A DNA stretch of 64,000 nt from Xestospongia muta (GCA_963693285.1 OY848920.1:8530954-8594953); one strand, 5' to 3'; positions 39,516-53,850 are shown, counted from the stretch's first letter. Notes: generated from the sequence alone by a model not told the origin. Program-made: numbers and translations.

Positions 39516-40465
39516 TCCATTTAGCTTTATTGATCGAGGTGAATTTGGTGAAGTATACCAAGGTACAGCTGTAGATATCCTAGGTCAAGGTACAGGCCCC
39601 ACCCCTGTGGCTGTTAAGACACTGAGGAAGGGCAGTACAACTGAAGAACAGAGGAAGTTCCTGTTGGAAGCAGCTCTAATGAGGTAATTATATTTTGTTT
39701 ATATTCTATCAGTTCATTTCTCTCAATTACAGTAATTTCAATCATCAAAACATTGTTAAGGTGTTAGGAGTGTGTCTTGATAACGATCCTATTTATATCA
39801 TTATGGAATTAATGCCAGGGGGTGACTTATTGAAATTCCTAAGAGAAGCTAAACGAGAACATGTGAGTGTCACATGATAAATAAAGTCACTTGATCTGAT
39901 TGTACACTCTTTTAAAACTTATCTATCAATTCATTCTTTAATCTACTCACTTGTCTATCTGTCCATTCATTTATCTTATGTGTCCATTTGACTGTCTATC
40001 CATTCATCCATTCACATACCATTCATCCATATAACTATTTATCCATCCATTCATTCCTTTTATAGGGTCCTGCATTATTGACTTTAGCGGAACTTGTTCA
40101 GATAGCATTAGATGTTGCTCAAGGTTGTCGATACTTGGAACAACAACATTTTATTCACAGAGATCTTGCTGCACACAATTGTCTTGTGTCAAGTAAAGGA
40201 GCAGATCGTGTTGTAAAGATTGGTGACTTTGGTCTTGCTAAAGATCTGTATAGCCAAGACTACTACCAAGTTAGAGAGAGAGGGGGAGGGAGGGAGAGGG
40301 AGAGACTGTTTTTTATATCTTTGCATTGTGTAGGTGGAAGGACAGAGGAAGTTACCAGTACGATGGATGGCACCAGAGGCTCTCCTTCAAGGGAAGTTCA
40401 CAATTGAGTCAGATATTTGGTAAGTGAAGGTTGACATGGTTACTATAAAGATATCATTATTGTAA

Positions 40466-40735
<270 letters not shown>

Positions 40736-41396
40736 TGAATGTATTAATAAATCCATTGACCATTAGATGATACCAGTATATGTATGACTAGATATTGAAT
40801 GAATGAATAGCAAAGTGGATGATATATTGATATTCTGACTGACTTAGTTCAAATATTATAGTTGTTAATTCTATTATTTGCAGATACAAACTCATGATGA
40901 TGTGTTGGAAGAGGTATGCTAGTGAGCGACCTCACTTTGCACAAATAGTAGATGTTATAGCGTCATTCTTAGAACATGTAAACAATAAAAGAGATAGTTA
41001 TTATTCTCATGATGATGATGATTTAGAAGAGGTCCTACAATGAAGAAACTCTAGACCTTCAAGAACATCATCTGTACGATCAGGTAATACCATTTATTCA
41101 TCTATCAACTCATATCTGTCCATCTACAACTCCATCTGTCCATTTCCCTAATCCATTTGTCCATAAATTCATGTACTCATACATGTATCCATTTATCCAT
41201 TTTCCTTCCATTTAGTCCTTTTATTCGTCTATCACTAAACTATTTGTCCATTCTTTATTTTATTCATCCATTATATAGGTATTGTACATCTAGCTCGTCA
41301 AGGTAGTATGCGATAGAGAGGTAGTCTCCATAGAAAAGAAGAAGATGACTCACATCAGAATCATACTGGAATGAATAGTGATGAAAACTTAATAGA

Positions 41397-41483
41397 GGTA
41401 ATGTACCCAATATAATGAGGAATATACCCAATATAATGAGGTAATGTACCCAATATAATGAGGTAATGTACCCAATATAATGA
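41397..41483. repeat. Tandem 22-bp repeat in the kinase copy 2 tail intron
   Basis: About four units of gaggtaatgtacccaatata type follow the penultimate exon. Copy 1 has only two units at 15887-15929, so the number changed after duplication. Confidence 0.85.
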
Positions 41484-41816
41484 CAACACATACACAGACA
41501 TGGACTAGAGATAATGATCAATTTTATTATAATTTTAATATGTTACAGTGACCCCCTTAATAACTAAGTGATAATAACATGACTATTATATCAATAAGTG
41601 TAGACATATAAATTGATCATGTGATCATCATGTGATCATTATATCAATGAGTGTCAGTAGATGTAGAGACATGTCATATTAATATACATGTACATGTAAC
41701 AATGATATTGTGACAACATGATAATATTACAATGAACTATATTGTTGACAACTGATATGAGTTAATATTATTTTATTTAGGGTGATCAACCATTTAGAGA
41801 GAGAGGTCCTTTCTAA

Positions 41817-43120
41817 ATCCATTCAATATTTATAATACTTGATACATTAACTGTCTACATGTATGTCTGTGGATTGGTGATCTTGTGTCTCTCTCCTTTA
41901 ATTTTGTATGTGTCTTTTAGCCCAGTACTTATTATTGTTGTCTAATGTATCCAATATCCTTCATTATATTACATTATGTAATATTAATAATATCATAATG
42001 TAGATATATTGTTTGTTAGTACTAGTACCATTGTCTATGGTTATAATTTATTTCTCTCTTTGTTAATTTTATGAATACTAATATTTTAATTTTACTATTT
42101 CTTGATTTAATTGATTTGTTTAAATACATGTAAGTATTATTTAATGTTTTTTCTTTTATTGATGTACATGTAATTTGTTGTTTTATTCTAATTATCAGTA
42201 TAACTGTGTGAAATAATTTCTTTTTATAACTACACAAATATTTAGAGTTTAATAAATTAACACATAAAAGTCAACATTACTATATATTGTTATTGTTGTA
42301 TTGTTTGTGTTGTGAGAACATTAGAATGAGAGCAACTATAAACTTTGTTCATTAAAGTTGACTTATATTAGGATCACTCTGTGAATGTAATTGTTCAGTA
42401 TCTATTACAACTGATATAAGACCAATACTAGTAACCTCTATATCTAGTCTAGCTAATGGCTATATGGGGAGGAGATAGGAGAGGTTATAATTGTCTTCAA
42501 TATTTCATCTTACTTTACATTGTATTTCATCTCCACACACTATATTGTATTCAGTTTACTAATTGTCCCTCTCTCGTCTTCAATATAGACTCCTTTATAT
42601 TAGGATATAAATATTGTTCATAGAGTGTTGGGGTTGTCCATTAACATTATCTCAACATTCACTAGATCTACCTGAGTAAACAAATTTCTCTATCTCATTA
42701 ATATCTACTGCTGAACTTTAGCAGTTGACAAATAAAATCAATTTTGTTGATCAACTGATCTGATCTCAGTATTATAGTTAAATTGTAGTCTTCCATTTCT
42801 TCTGAATATAAAATAGACTATATTCTGTTCAGGACTACTACTCAGCAGTATATACGTCATACACATACAAAGGGTTAAAATTAGTGCCCCGCCCACAAAT
42901 AATAATTACAGGCGCCAAGTGACCAGCTGCGAGAGAGACAAAAAAGTGCGACGTTAGAGAAGTAAGTGTCAAGCAAAACTGCTCTATTTTTATTGTCTAC
43001 TCGTTTTGTTAGAGAAATAATTGTTAATAAAAGAAGATAAGATAAAGTCAAGACAAACTTTAAGAGAAAATAAAAGTGAGCGAGAAGACAGATTAAGAAT
43101 AAACAACAAACTACTTACTA
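41817..43120. other. Convergent intergenic region, kinase copy 2 / array gene 4
   Basis: No gene. Copy of 16256-17546. Candidate minus-strand poly(A) signal AATAAA for array gene 4 at 42989-42994. The unoccupied hAT target site is near 42893. Confidence 0.5.
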
Positions 43121-43911
43121 TTACCAGAACACAAGTCTGTCTTTAATAACTTGATAACTGTCTAACTTCATACAATACTCTTCATGTTCTCTTGATAAGT
43201 GTAGTTTCCTTATTGTAGTATTTTTAGTTAGTGATGTGCATATTGTCTTGATTTCATCATTGTTCAGTGAAGTATAGTGGAGACGTAGTTCTGTCAGTGA
43301 TGTAGTAGTTTGTATTAGATCTGCTATTGTACTGGTACTAACTGAAGTGATCTGAGGATTACCTCCGATGTTCAACTCAGTCAATGTTTGGTTTTTAGTA
43401 AGTCCTTCACAGATATATCGGACTCCATTATCAGTGATGTTACAGTTGTAGAGACGTAGTCCTTTTAAAGTTGTATTAGTTGCTAATATAGTAGATAAGT
43501 GAGTCATATCTTCATCTGTGATACCAGTAACATGATACAACCATAACTGTACAAGTGTTTCATTATTACAGAGACTATCACTGACTTGTTTGATACCACC
43601 AGTAAGTGAAGAGGACTCCAACTGTAGTCTCTTTATTGTTTTATTAGTTTTTAGTATCTCTGATAATATCGATACACACTTACTGTCCAATGAAGTGTGC
43701 CATATATAAAGTCTCCACACTGTACACTTATTAAGATTGTTTATAATTACTGCAGTACTTTCAGGAGATGATGAGTAAAGACGAATACTCCATTCTTTTC
43801 CTGTTTGTTGTTCTTTTATTAATTTACTTATAACATCTTCACTTTGTGCTACACTTGGACTATCGAGCCATACTCTATTGTCATCTCTCCACTGAACACT
43901 TCCAGTGTCTC
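43121..43911 (-). CDS. Array gene 4, terminal LRR exon
   Basis: 263 codons open, stop at 43121, acceptor AG at 43912-43913. Strand cores SIRLYS, RLYIWH, RLQLES, QLWLYH, GLRLYN, ELNIGG, ELRLHY and KLHLSR, ending DSYQVIKDRLVFW. Compared with gene 2 I count about 27 amino-acid differences in 198 residues, around 21 of them at or beside the variable positions of the strands; the sequence between strands is nearly identical at the base level. It joins the acidic exon at 47255 in phase 1 (…LDIK-G-DTGSVQW). Confidence 0.8.
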
Positions 43912-46900
43912 CTGTTATAAAACAGAGTTAGTATATAGTATAGTACACACATAGTAATATATACTATAACACACTACAATACACAGACAACACACTGAAG
44001 AAGAAAGAAAGCCGTTACTGTTTACTGACTATGGTTACTATGGCAACGATTTACAGGAGGCGTGGTTTACCGTTAAATTTGAGACTAGACGTTCTGGGAT
44101 TAGACATTTTGGGAACAACCCCTACAGATATATTAATCAATGGTACATTCTTTACTGTATAATGGATTTCAGGTATCAATAAATCAACTTCGTGAGGCCA
44201 GCCTCTTCACTTAGAGAGGAATTGTCTGGTAGTCTATTGGACTTGTACCTGACAAACCACATTGTTTTTATAGTTTAGTGTGACTAAAAACTGCTTTGAT
44301 CTAATACTGGATCTGCAACAAATTATTTAGACATTTCCTCTTTGAGTATGGTTTATTCTTTCTGTTCTTATTACATTAAAGCCAATGATAAAATATAAAA
44401 GCTAGCTCATATTTAATGGAGTCCTGGAGTCTGATACAAGGATTTATCTTACCAGGGATTAATGTAAACATGTTTGTACTTTATTGTAACATTTTATATA
44501 TAATCCATGAAGTAGACTATGTTCTTGTTTATTATTTTTATGAGCCTAAGTCTGTCTGACTCCACCCACTTGTGGTCAGATATACCAATGTACATACTTA
44601 GCTATAGTTAGATGACAACAATATTACTTCTGACAGGGATCAGTTGGAAATGAGTGATGGGTGGGGCTAGATTTATACACAAATTATACTGTTTGTTTGT
44701 ACATGTATTGTTATGTAACTGTTACCACATCATAATATATAATAAAATGTAAAGAGATAATGTTAGAATCCATAATCTTTCTTCTCTACATTTAGTAGTG
44801 ATATATAATACTACAAGTAACTACATGTTCCTAATACTGGAATATCAATGTTATCATCATTTTAATCAGTTACACTTTATAATATTATTGTGTTAGTACA
44901 AATCACAATAAATCATTGATGTAAATAGTTTTGTCTATAATGTTCCTTTTTTACATGCTCTAGTATTTTTAGACTAGCTAGGACACAGTTCATGAAAAGA
45001 CAAATTTGGAATCACAAAAGAAATCAAGCAAATACAGTAAAGAACATAGAAGAAGACTATTATTGAATAATGATATCTGTAATATCAATGATTTTGTCTT
45101 TTATAATTGTTTTTAACTCCTCCCTATATATCACTAACTTTCTTTATCAACAGTTAAGTCTGACTCCACCCATGTACAGATGACATATACATACAGTGAC
45201 TTAGGAGGAAGTGAAGGTGGAAGGCAATGATATTATAACAGTTTATTAATATTAATAAAAGGGTGTGGCTAGATTTTTGCTTTGGACCACAAAATGCTAA
45301 AAAATGTGTTTTTGAGTCAATTTTGATGTTGATCTAACAACTAAACATAAACCTACTAATGTTGTACATAGGAATGCTCTGTAATCACAAAAATGTTTGG
45401 TGGGTGTGGTTAAGTACAGTAACTATACTGAGCAGTACATGTTAATAGATATAAACAAAAGTAGAAGGAATTACAAATAAGATGAGCTATTAGTTTAAGG
45501 CCAGCCCCTTTGCTTAGAGAGGAAGACAGTTAGTCCATACTATATATAGTACAGTTATCTCTTTCACTAACATTCCTGGTAAACCACAGTCTATTGAACT
45601 TGTACATGACAAACCACATTGTTTTTATAGTGGGTGTGGCTGAAAACTGTTTTTAATCTAAGAAGTGCAAGATCTACAAACAAGCATCATTAGATGTTTC
45701 ATTCTGAAATATTAGACTTCTTTGTCCTTTCTTGTTTTATTGTGTTACAATTACTTTCATTTAGTCATGTTGATTTAACTCAATAAAAACATTATGTTGT
45801 AGTCTCACAAACTAACTCAAGAGAAAGGGGCTGGGTTGATTATGTTACTTTTTAATATTAACATATAATAAAATTAACCAAGGTTTACATAATATTAAAT
45901 TCCTTATTTCCAAACAAGTAACATCTCATGATCATTATGTTCTATGGTACTAGTTGAGACAGTCTTGTTTTAAACTGTAATAGTTTATATTGACTCCACC
46001 CATAATATTGTTATCATATTATGTATACACTAATACCTCAAGTATTAACTTATCATAATAGACTGTGAGAGAAAGTACATTATTAATGTTGACATACACT
46101 GTAAACAATGGATCTTGTATAGCAGACTGTCAAAAGTAGGAGGGGCTAGTATCCTAGACTACACTAGTGTTATATTAAGGGACTTAACTGATTGTTGTTT
46201 GAAGTGTTCATAACATAACAAGAAACACTTACTATATTATTATAAACATGTCATTACAAACATTGTGAACTGGTAGCTATCTTTAGATAACTTAGTTAAA
46301 AGTAGAATTATATTACAGATATAATATGTATGCTATGATCAAGTCTGGGATTTTGATTACATTACTGGTTGTGACATAACTCACAGCTCACTATAAGTAT
46401 ACAGTATGGTGTGGGTTGGGCTATAGTGTGTTTGTGGTATGTAGTCTCATCTGTAGACTGCCATGTGCCCCGAGTAAAAAGGTAGTCATGTGATTTTGCT
46501 AAAATGTTTTAGTCTCATTCCCAGACTGCTATGTCTCCAAAGCGAAAAGGTATCTTGGTCAGGGAACATGGTAGTCTTGGGACAAGACTATGAGGTATGA
46601 TGTCTAAAATATTTTGTTGATATTTTAAACTTCTACATGTGTATGTACCATAATTAATACAGGAAACAGATCTATGTGGACACACCCACATAACATGACA
46701 GATGATGGCAACTTTTGGTATAAGGAGGTCACATACTGAAATGTGATAGAAGTTTTCAACTTCAAATTCTAATGTGATCATTAATAGACACTTTGTACTT
46801 TATCAAATGGAGGGTACGATATATTAGGAGAGATGTTATGTGAACAAACTTTAAAATGGGGATCATTATAGAGACCAACCCTGTGTGGGAGGGTTATCAT

Positions 46901-47254
46901 AAAGACAAGTCTACAAAGTATGTCACAAGATGGTAGCCATGATATTGATCATACAAGGAACTTCACCAATGATGTCACACACAAGGTATCTAATTTTATA
47001 TTCAACCTACCCAGATATCTTTGTTGTTGACCAGTAGATGACAAGGAGATGTCATGACCTGTTACTAATGAGCTCTTTTCTTTTAACTGTTCAGATAATG
47101 GAGACTCCAAGTCTACATAATAATAAAATGTATCATCTCATACAACATTTAACATTTGAACTATAATATGACCTATCAACTGAATCATTTTAGTGTTAAA
47201 TAAAATGTAGTCTTGTTATGACACAGAGCATTATACATTTATAATATGACATAC
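43912..47254. other. Large intron of array gene 4; segmental repeat
   Basis: Close copy of 340-3787, with an internal loss near 44850. The ends of the small inverted repeat seen near 2992 are at about 46510-46590. No gene seen; minus-strand frames in it are unsupported. Confidence 0.55.
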
Positions 47255-50200
47255 CTTTTATATCTAAATACTTATCATGATCTGACTGTTCAATATGTGA
47301 ATCTTTAATATCAGCTGAACTCTTCTTATATTTTAACTCTGATAGTGGAGACTATATGAAATAATCATAAAATATAATTTACATTATTACCTGTAGTTTT
47401 AATGATAGATGGTGTGGACTCATCTTCCTGGATAGACTTTGTTTGAGTTCCTTGATCAGTTAGTGGTTTATGAGTCTTTGAAGTAAATGCTACATCTAGT
47501 AATATAAGTAACAGACAATAGTGACAATGTATTTAGAGGACTGTCACTGGTTTGATATCCCAGATATAACTCTTCTAGACTTATAGTAAATGTATTGCTT
47601 AATTTAAAGTATTTAAACCATTGTATCAGCTGTTAGAATTTAAATCTGCTGTTTCTAGAGACCAAGTTAGTAATTCTATCAAGACATTCTTACAAAGTAA
47701 ACCACATTACGTTACCTCAGTCAATATGTTCTTTTACTTATTTCCACTGATACACCTGAATCTAATTCTGTCATCTATGAATCTCATTACTACAAAGTAT
47801 AACTAAACCCACAATACTAAGGCTATATAAAATGACTACACCCTCATTTGTTTAGATTCATGTACATACTATAATAGTTACCTTTTAAACTCTGCTTTAA
47901 TTCCTCAATCTGTTTGTCTCTCTCTCGTAGTTGTAATGTCAATGATGCAGTTACTTCTTGTAGTTTCTCTATTTCTTTTTGTCTCTCAGCAGACACTGAC
48001 ACTAATTCCTTCTCAATAACTAAGAGAAAACAAGTGATCAAAAATATATAACTATTGACAAATATGTGATACAAACTTTGTTAGTGATAGCTATTGTATT
48101 AATAATACCTTCCTTCCTTTTTGGAAATGATGTCATATCTTCAACCTGTTTTTCTTTCATTTGTTTCATTTCTATATATAACAACATTGTACAATATATT
48201 ATATATGTACTCAGTATAAATGGTATGATAAATTATATTCATGATCTCAAATAGAATAAGTTAGAAACAAAATTTAAATATACAAACATACTAATTTAGG
48301 ATACTAGACAACTATTAACAAATATTACTACATTCATTTATTGACTCTATTTATATAATATTTTCTCATCAATTATTATCTGTTATATTAATATCAATTA
48401 CCTTGTAAGTTCTGTTTTAGTGTCTCATTTTCTTTGTCTTTCTCTCTTAGTTGTGATGTTAAATCTTCAACTTCCTTTTCTTTCATTTGTCTCATTTCTA
48501 TGTAAAAATATTGAGTTATAAATAGTTGTACTATATTTAGTAAATTAGAACTACAAATCAAATTCATAATCTCATGAATATAGTTAAGAAGGAATTTTAA
48601 TTATGTACACACACACACAATAGGATAATAGATATTGACTACATGGACAAATACCTTCATTTCGCTTTTCAATAGATGACATTTCCATAGTCATTTTTTT
48701 CCGCATGGTTTGTTCTAGTTCCAGTTGACTTCTCAACTCCTTTGTGTTCTCTTCTACAATAGGTCTAACCTCCTATATATCAATAAACAACACATGTAGT
48801 AACTGTTGTCTAATACTACTCATCTCTTACCTTGTCTCTTCTATGATCATAAATGGTACAGTGACCAATACTCAATTGTAATAATCCTTTCTTCTTTAAA
48901 AATTCAAGAGTCTCCTGAGCTCTGGCAATAAGCAAAGTCATTAGATTGAGTGGGAAAAAACAGGTGATAATGATGGAATTGCTTCTTTGAATATAACGAA
49001 TCTCAACACTTGTATCAAGTGATTTTGAGATGATAGCTTCAATGTCTTTGATAGTGCAGTCATTGGGATCCCAGTCCAACTTAAAGATAGCTTTCTCAAT
49101 TTTAAGAAGAGAAGGAGTTTTGGTTACTTTAAAACTTTTGCCAAGACAAAGAGAAGCTTTAGTTTCTTCACAAAACAACTGAAGGGAATTTTTATATTTT
49201 TGTATATGTGTCTCAGCTTCTTTGATTTTGAACCGTTCCACAATACCCTCCAGACAACTGATACTGATCAGTGTACAGTGATCTCTCACAACATCTAGGA
49301 CATCATCAATGGACTTTGAATCAGTTATTTCAGCTTTGAAGTGAGGGTAGCCATCTTTGAGATACGTTTTCAATGTATCCAGAGATGGAGGACTTGCATT
49401 GATTGCTTCACGAACTTCACTAAAAGCTATTGCAAATTTGCTTTTTATTGAACTAAATACAGAACTTAAATTTTGAGAGATTGATGGAATGGTATCACCT
49501 TGACAACAATAAAATAATTTTAATCTTTATTATATATACAAACCTTGCAGGAGATCTGAAGCTGAGCTACTATTGGCTGGAGTTGATGCTATATGAGTCA
49601 ATGGATTATCTAATGTTTCCAGATATGTTGGATTACCTTCACTAACTCCACTACTACTGCTAATATATACTTCTGGAATGTCATCATTAGGAAATGCTTT
49701 CTCTATTATAATTTTATACACATAATACAATATAAATCAAACACTTACCATAATCCTTTAAAATAGCTTTAGCACATGATACATTGCTAGTAAATTTTAA
49801 TAGTACACTAGCAAACACTACTAGATTATGATAGTTGGTATGTACGGCATGACGCACATTCTTTAGCAAATGAAAAATTGCTTTTTCTTCTGAAAAAGAC
49901 TGTGCAGTAGTTTTAACATTATTGAATGTTATCCTTGAAATGACTCCTTCTCGATGGAGTCGTTCTGATACCCTAATAGGATATTGAAAAGACTGAGAGA
50001 GAGTACCATAATGACAACGTAAAATGTCACTGGCATGATCTTCACAACTACTATGACTTGTCATTGCTACCTCTTGAACAGTACTTGATGTTGTCTGGTC
50101 ATCTGGAAATGTTTGACCTATTAACAATAAGTATTAATTATAAATTATTTAATCGTCCTCTTACCATATTCACTGATAATTCTCTCAGACAGTGTTTTCA

Positions 50201-50828
50201 TCTCTTTAAACTTGGACAGTACTGTAGCTACCGCTTTCAATTTCTTGTGATCTGAAGATATTACTGTATGTATAGCAGATAACAGAGTTGTCTTCTTCTC
50301 ATCTAATATGTCTTCAACTTCAAATGTCTCCATCTCATCAAGTGTTTCTTTACTGATACATTTCTCACTAAATAAGAGCTGGGACACATTTACAGGATTA
50401 ATCAGACATTTTGAAAGTTCATCAATGTAAGTCTGAATCACAACATCACTATCTATTAAATATAGATAACATTACATACACTTACTCATAAATAAATGCA
50501 CTTTTCGATATTTTCACTCACCGGAAGAAATACATTTTTTCAACGCCTCCTCATAATCATGAGCAATAGTAATTCTTTTAACAGCCTCACTCTTCAAAGC
50601 ATCTAAGACTTGTCTTCTGGTAGCATGAGAGTTACTGTCCAACCACTTCGCAAACATTTTTGTCGTTTTGTGAATGTAATCTTCTGGCAGTTTTTCAATA
50701 TCATCTAAACTGTCATGATCAATGTTAAGCTGGATTCCCAACTGGTACCAGTTACTAATACGAATATGTTCACTTAATTCTTTATGAGTTGGTCTCTCGT
50801 CTAGTAACTTCTCAAATCTTTCACTCAT
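47255..50828 (-). CDS. Array gene 4, Death-CARD-CARD-alpha/beta-coiled-coil exons
   Basis: Exons: 50522-50828, 50165-50452, 49749-50117, 49544-49702, 48831-49498, 48655-48772, 48402-48497, 48109-48171, 47882-48019, 47391-47495, 47255-47338. ATG at 50828 (MSERFEKLLDERPTH). Death domain at residues about 1-102 (NWYQLGIQLNIDHDSLDDI), CARD-like domains at about 103-198 and 199-321, linker with VYISSSSGVSEG, alpha/beta domain at about 375-597, coiled coils to about 735, acidic linker to about 798. The 43.4 kb offset to gene 1 is constant through exons 3-9, which are almost identical to gene 1, whereas the Death and first CARD exons resemble gene 5. Gene 4 is thus a recombinant of a gene 5-like front and a gene 1-like body. 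No lesion found; whole protein about 1060 residues. Confidence 0.74.
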
Positions 50829-51727
50829 TGCTACTTCGTCAAAATGTAGTCTGGTGACCTTTAGATATAGCTCATTATATGAGCTACTATGACCACAAAC
50901 AACTTAATAAGATTCATAAGCCACACCCAAATGCAACCTAAATACACATTCATTCCACAGGTTGGTAGGAACCTTCTTGTTGTCTGAAAAATAGATAGAA
51001 ATAAAAAAAAAACATTTGTTTACATATGACAATTATATATCTCATCCAATTATTTGTAGCAATTGTAGATGCTTAGATAAAACAAAATTCAGAGTAGAGT
51101 TGTTGATTAGGAGTTTGGGAGGTCTTGACACATTATGTATAATTACATTAAATTAAATTTTCTCACCATCATAACAAGTTTTATTTCGTGCTAGAACAAC
51201 AACTAGACAATGGTATTTGGGTGGAGCTCATTATATTGGTTATATTTCTAATATTAGCTATATTTCCAGACCTAGCTGATTTATAAACAATACCTACAAT
51301 ATTATCAGTAGTTCACATAAACTGTTGTAAATGTATTAGTAGAAACAAACATAGTTTAATAAATGATTAATACACATTGTGCATACTAACAGTAAATATA
51401 ACAATACATATCATATGTATGTTTAACTGGTTATATTAAAATCATTTATTAAGAAAAAAGTGGAACAATACCAATTATGATTGTCTTCCTTTTATTAAGA
51501 GATGCTACAAAAGTTAGTTGTTAAAATATAACAAATACATGTGTCCAGTATTGTACTGTTAATATTATACATGTAAACAAAACATAAAGTTATTATTTTA
51601 TACTTGTCTGTCCATCAAGATAAAGAGTTATGATAACACATACACACATACAAGACAAATGGAAAACTAGTCCTAGTTCACAGTGATATACAGGAATTAA
51701 TTATGAATGTCTAATGGTTATTTCATT
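50829..51727. other. Intergenic, 5' flank of array gene 4 and 3' flank of scaffold copy 2
   Basis: No gene. From about 50880 it matches the tandem relic segments at 8107-8520 and 8957-9375, with an insertion of about 190 bp near 50935-51125. Confidence 0.5.
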
Positions 51728-53850
51728 CTATACAAATGTTTCTGATGGTGTGCGACTGATGTGTGAAGGCTGCATTGATTGCTGACGTTGAAGGGTTCTT
51801 AATTTTTCGTCAAACTTTTTCTCCATGTTTGTAATTTGTAACTCTGCCCTTTCCATAAGGTATTCCATCATTCTAGACTTATATTCTTGGATCCTGCTCT
51901 GGATCAAGTCATTAGCATCACCAGAGAGAGAAGCTGCCTCATTTTCTGTTGGCATAAAGTCAGCTAGTCTTGGTTTGTGAAGTTCATTAATATCTTCAAT
52001 GTTTTTGTTGTCAGGTTCTGGTATCTCTGTTCCCTTGTTATAGCAGCTGCTGTCTGCTACAGAAGACAAGAGGCTCTCTTTAGAACCACTCTCAAATCCA
52101 GTACCAAGGGAATCATCATTGAACTGCTCTCTGTCACAAAGTTCTAAGTTGCCATGCCAACTAGCTCTTCTCATGTGACCTTGATTTGTTAGTAGACTAT
52201 CAGGTTCAGTGAAAGAGCTAGTTTTAGTTCTTTGTGGATCATTCTTTGAGGACATTGATGCTAATTGACGCTGATAACGCTTCTCAATTTGAGAAAGACG
52301 AATTTGAAAAGCTTGTCGAATTGTATCTAATTCATCATCAAGGTACTTTTCAAGCTGAGAATTTCTCTTTTCACCTAGGTTAGATTCTGAATACTGGAGA
52401 GAAAAGAGAGTAATTTATTATTTATAACTACTACTGTTTTTCATTTAAAACTACATTAATATGAGATATTGTAGTTTAGAGATTTAATACTTTATTTTTC
52501 AACTAACCTGTGTCAAAATAGACTTAGGTGCTCTTGTGTTGTCAACTGGTTTGTGTACATTGTTCTCTCGGACAGGTACATCACATATAACAGCTAATAG
52601 AGAAGAAAAAAATGTCAGTAATTATTGTTTAAAAGTGTCCACTACAGAGGGTTTTAACTTGGTATATTTTGTTAAAGTACCTTTTTTTGGACTTCTGTTA
52701 GGACTACTATGATCACCAGGAAGGTAAGGACTTGTCGGAGTATCAGGAAAATAAAGTCCATCTCTTCTGTGAGATAAAAATGAAAGACAAATATTAAATA
52801 AAAATAACTTTGCAGGTACATGTATATAGAGGTAATACACTTGATTATATGTGGGTTACTTAGATATTAATTGATACTCTACTATACCTTGTTGTAGAGG
52901 TTTTAGGAAGTGGAGAGACATTTTGTGGTCTCTGAGGATAATCCTTTCTAGGTGCCATATAGACGTAGGATTCATAACTATCATCATCTGCCGCTTCATC
53001 TTTAAGAGGAGAAAGGTATTCATAATGATGATGAAGAACTTCATCTGATAAGATGGGGTGAGAATAAAATGATCCGTCCTGTCCATCTGGGGATGTCCTC
53101 TTGTCTGACTCTATTGGAGGTCTCAAACAAACATAGCTGTCTTCATCTTCTGGTTGTTTAGCTTCTTCGAGTTCTTTATTCATCAGGGTCTCTCCTGGTT
53201 CTTCTTTATCCAAGGCACACTTGGTACCTTGAGGAGCCAGGAAATCATAAATTGAATATTTTTTTGGTTTCTCAGTACAAACAAGAAGAGTGAGTGTATA
53301 CAAAATGAATCAGATGATAGTCAAAATTATAGTTAATTGTACTGAAGGAACACCAGGATGTGCTACTGGTGTCTGGAGTATTAAAAAAGAGGTAAAACAC
53401 TAGAGATGAATAGACATAAAATTTGGAGACTGATGCATCTGAGCACACTTGGGGCAAGGACATAAAAAATGATAAGTACAGGGTAGATCTGGGTTAAAGT
53501 TGTTGATGAAGTGGTTCCACAGAAACTGTTTGAGGTGAAATTTTATGGTAGGGAGTGAACAATTAAGATCAATAGAAGGTAGAGCGTTCCATAACCTGGT
53601 AACTCTCTTGAAGTATGAGTGACTGGAAAGAGAAGTAAGAGAGTGCCGATGGAAGAGTTTTAGAGTATGACCCGCTCTGGTTGATGATGAAGAGAATGAG
53701 ATATAGTCATTAATAGGAAGACAGGGATCAGGTTGTTTCAAGCTATGCACCAGAAAAAGGATATCCAAGAGCTCATAAGTATAAATGAGTTGGAGAAGGT
53801 TGAGGGAAATTAGATATTTTGGTGTACTTGGGGATGTAATAACAGGACTA
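51728..53850 (-). pseudogene. Tyrosine-motif scaffold gene, copy 2 (first exon split by LINE)
   Basis: Exons 52888-53261 (plus about 53812-53850 beyond the insertion), 52681-52766, 52508-52593 and 51728-52393. Joins are consistent (phase 2, 1, 0) and open. Exon 1 holds YVCLRPP, YEYLSPL and YVYMAP (YxxM). The last exon of 221 codons starts with a coiled coil (EKRNSQLEKYLDD), has a polar middle with RRASWHGNLE and a second coiled coil (ELQITNMEKKFDEKL), ending SETFV. Copy 1 shows the uninterrupted order SPSTPKYPIYDF; here a LINE fragment lies between SPSTPKY and IYDF, and the upstream MSMPNLAAGS part is missing. The downstream exons are still clean, so the insertion is probably recent. The C-terminal residues ETFV could serve as a PDZ ligand, which is only a guess. 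Confidence 0.6.
53262..53812 (-). mobile_element. 5'-truncated LINE (non-LTR retrotransposon) 3' fragment
   Basis: The minus-strand frame from about 53800 to 53403 resembles the end of a non-LTR reverse-transcriptase ORF: LLQLIYTYELLDILF, then SYFKRVTRLWNALPS and a C-terminal CPCPKCAQ cysteine cluster. The RLWNxLP signature is typical of jockey/CR1/RTE-type ORF2 ends. The fragment is flanked by imperfect copies of the target, aaattgaatatttt near 53248 and aaattagatatttt near 53808. Only the last part of ORF2 and a short 3' tail remain, as usual for 5'-truncated insertions. It interrupts scaffold copy 2. Confidence 0.8.

Noticed and set aside
41397..41483. Regularly repeated 22-bp units considered as a CRISPR-like array
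   Set aside because: Units are directly adjacent without spacers, in a eukaryotic intron; it is a plain tandem repeat.
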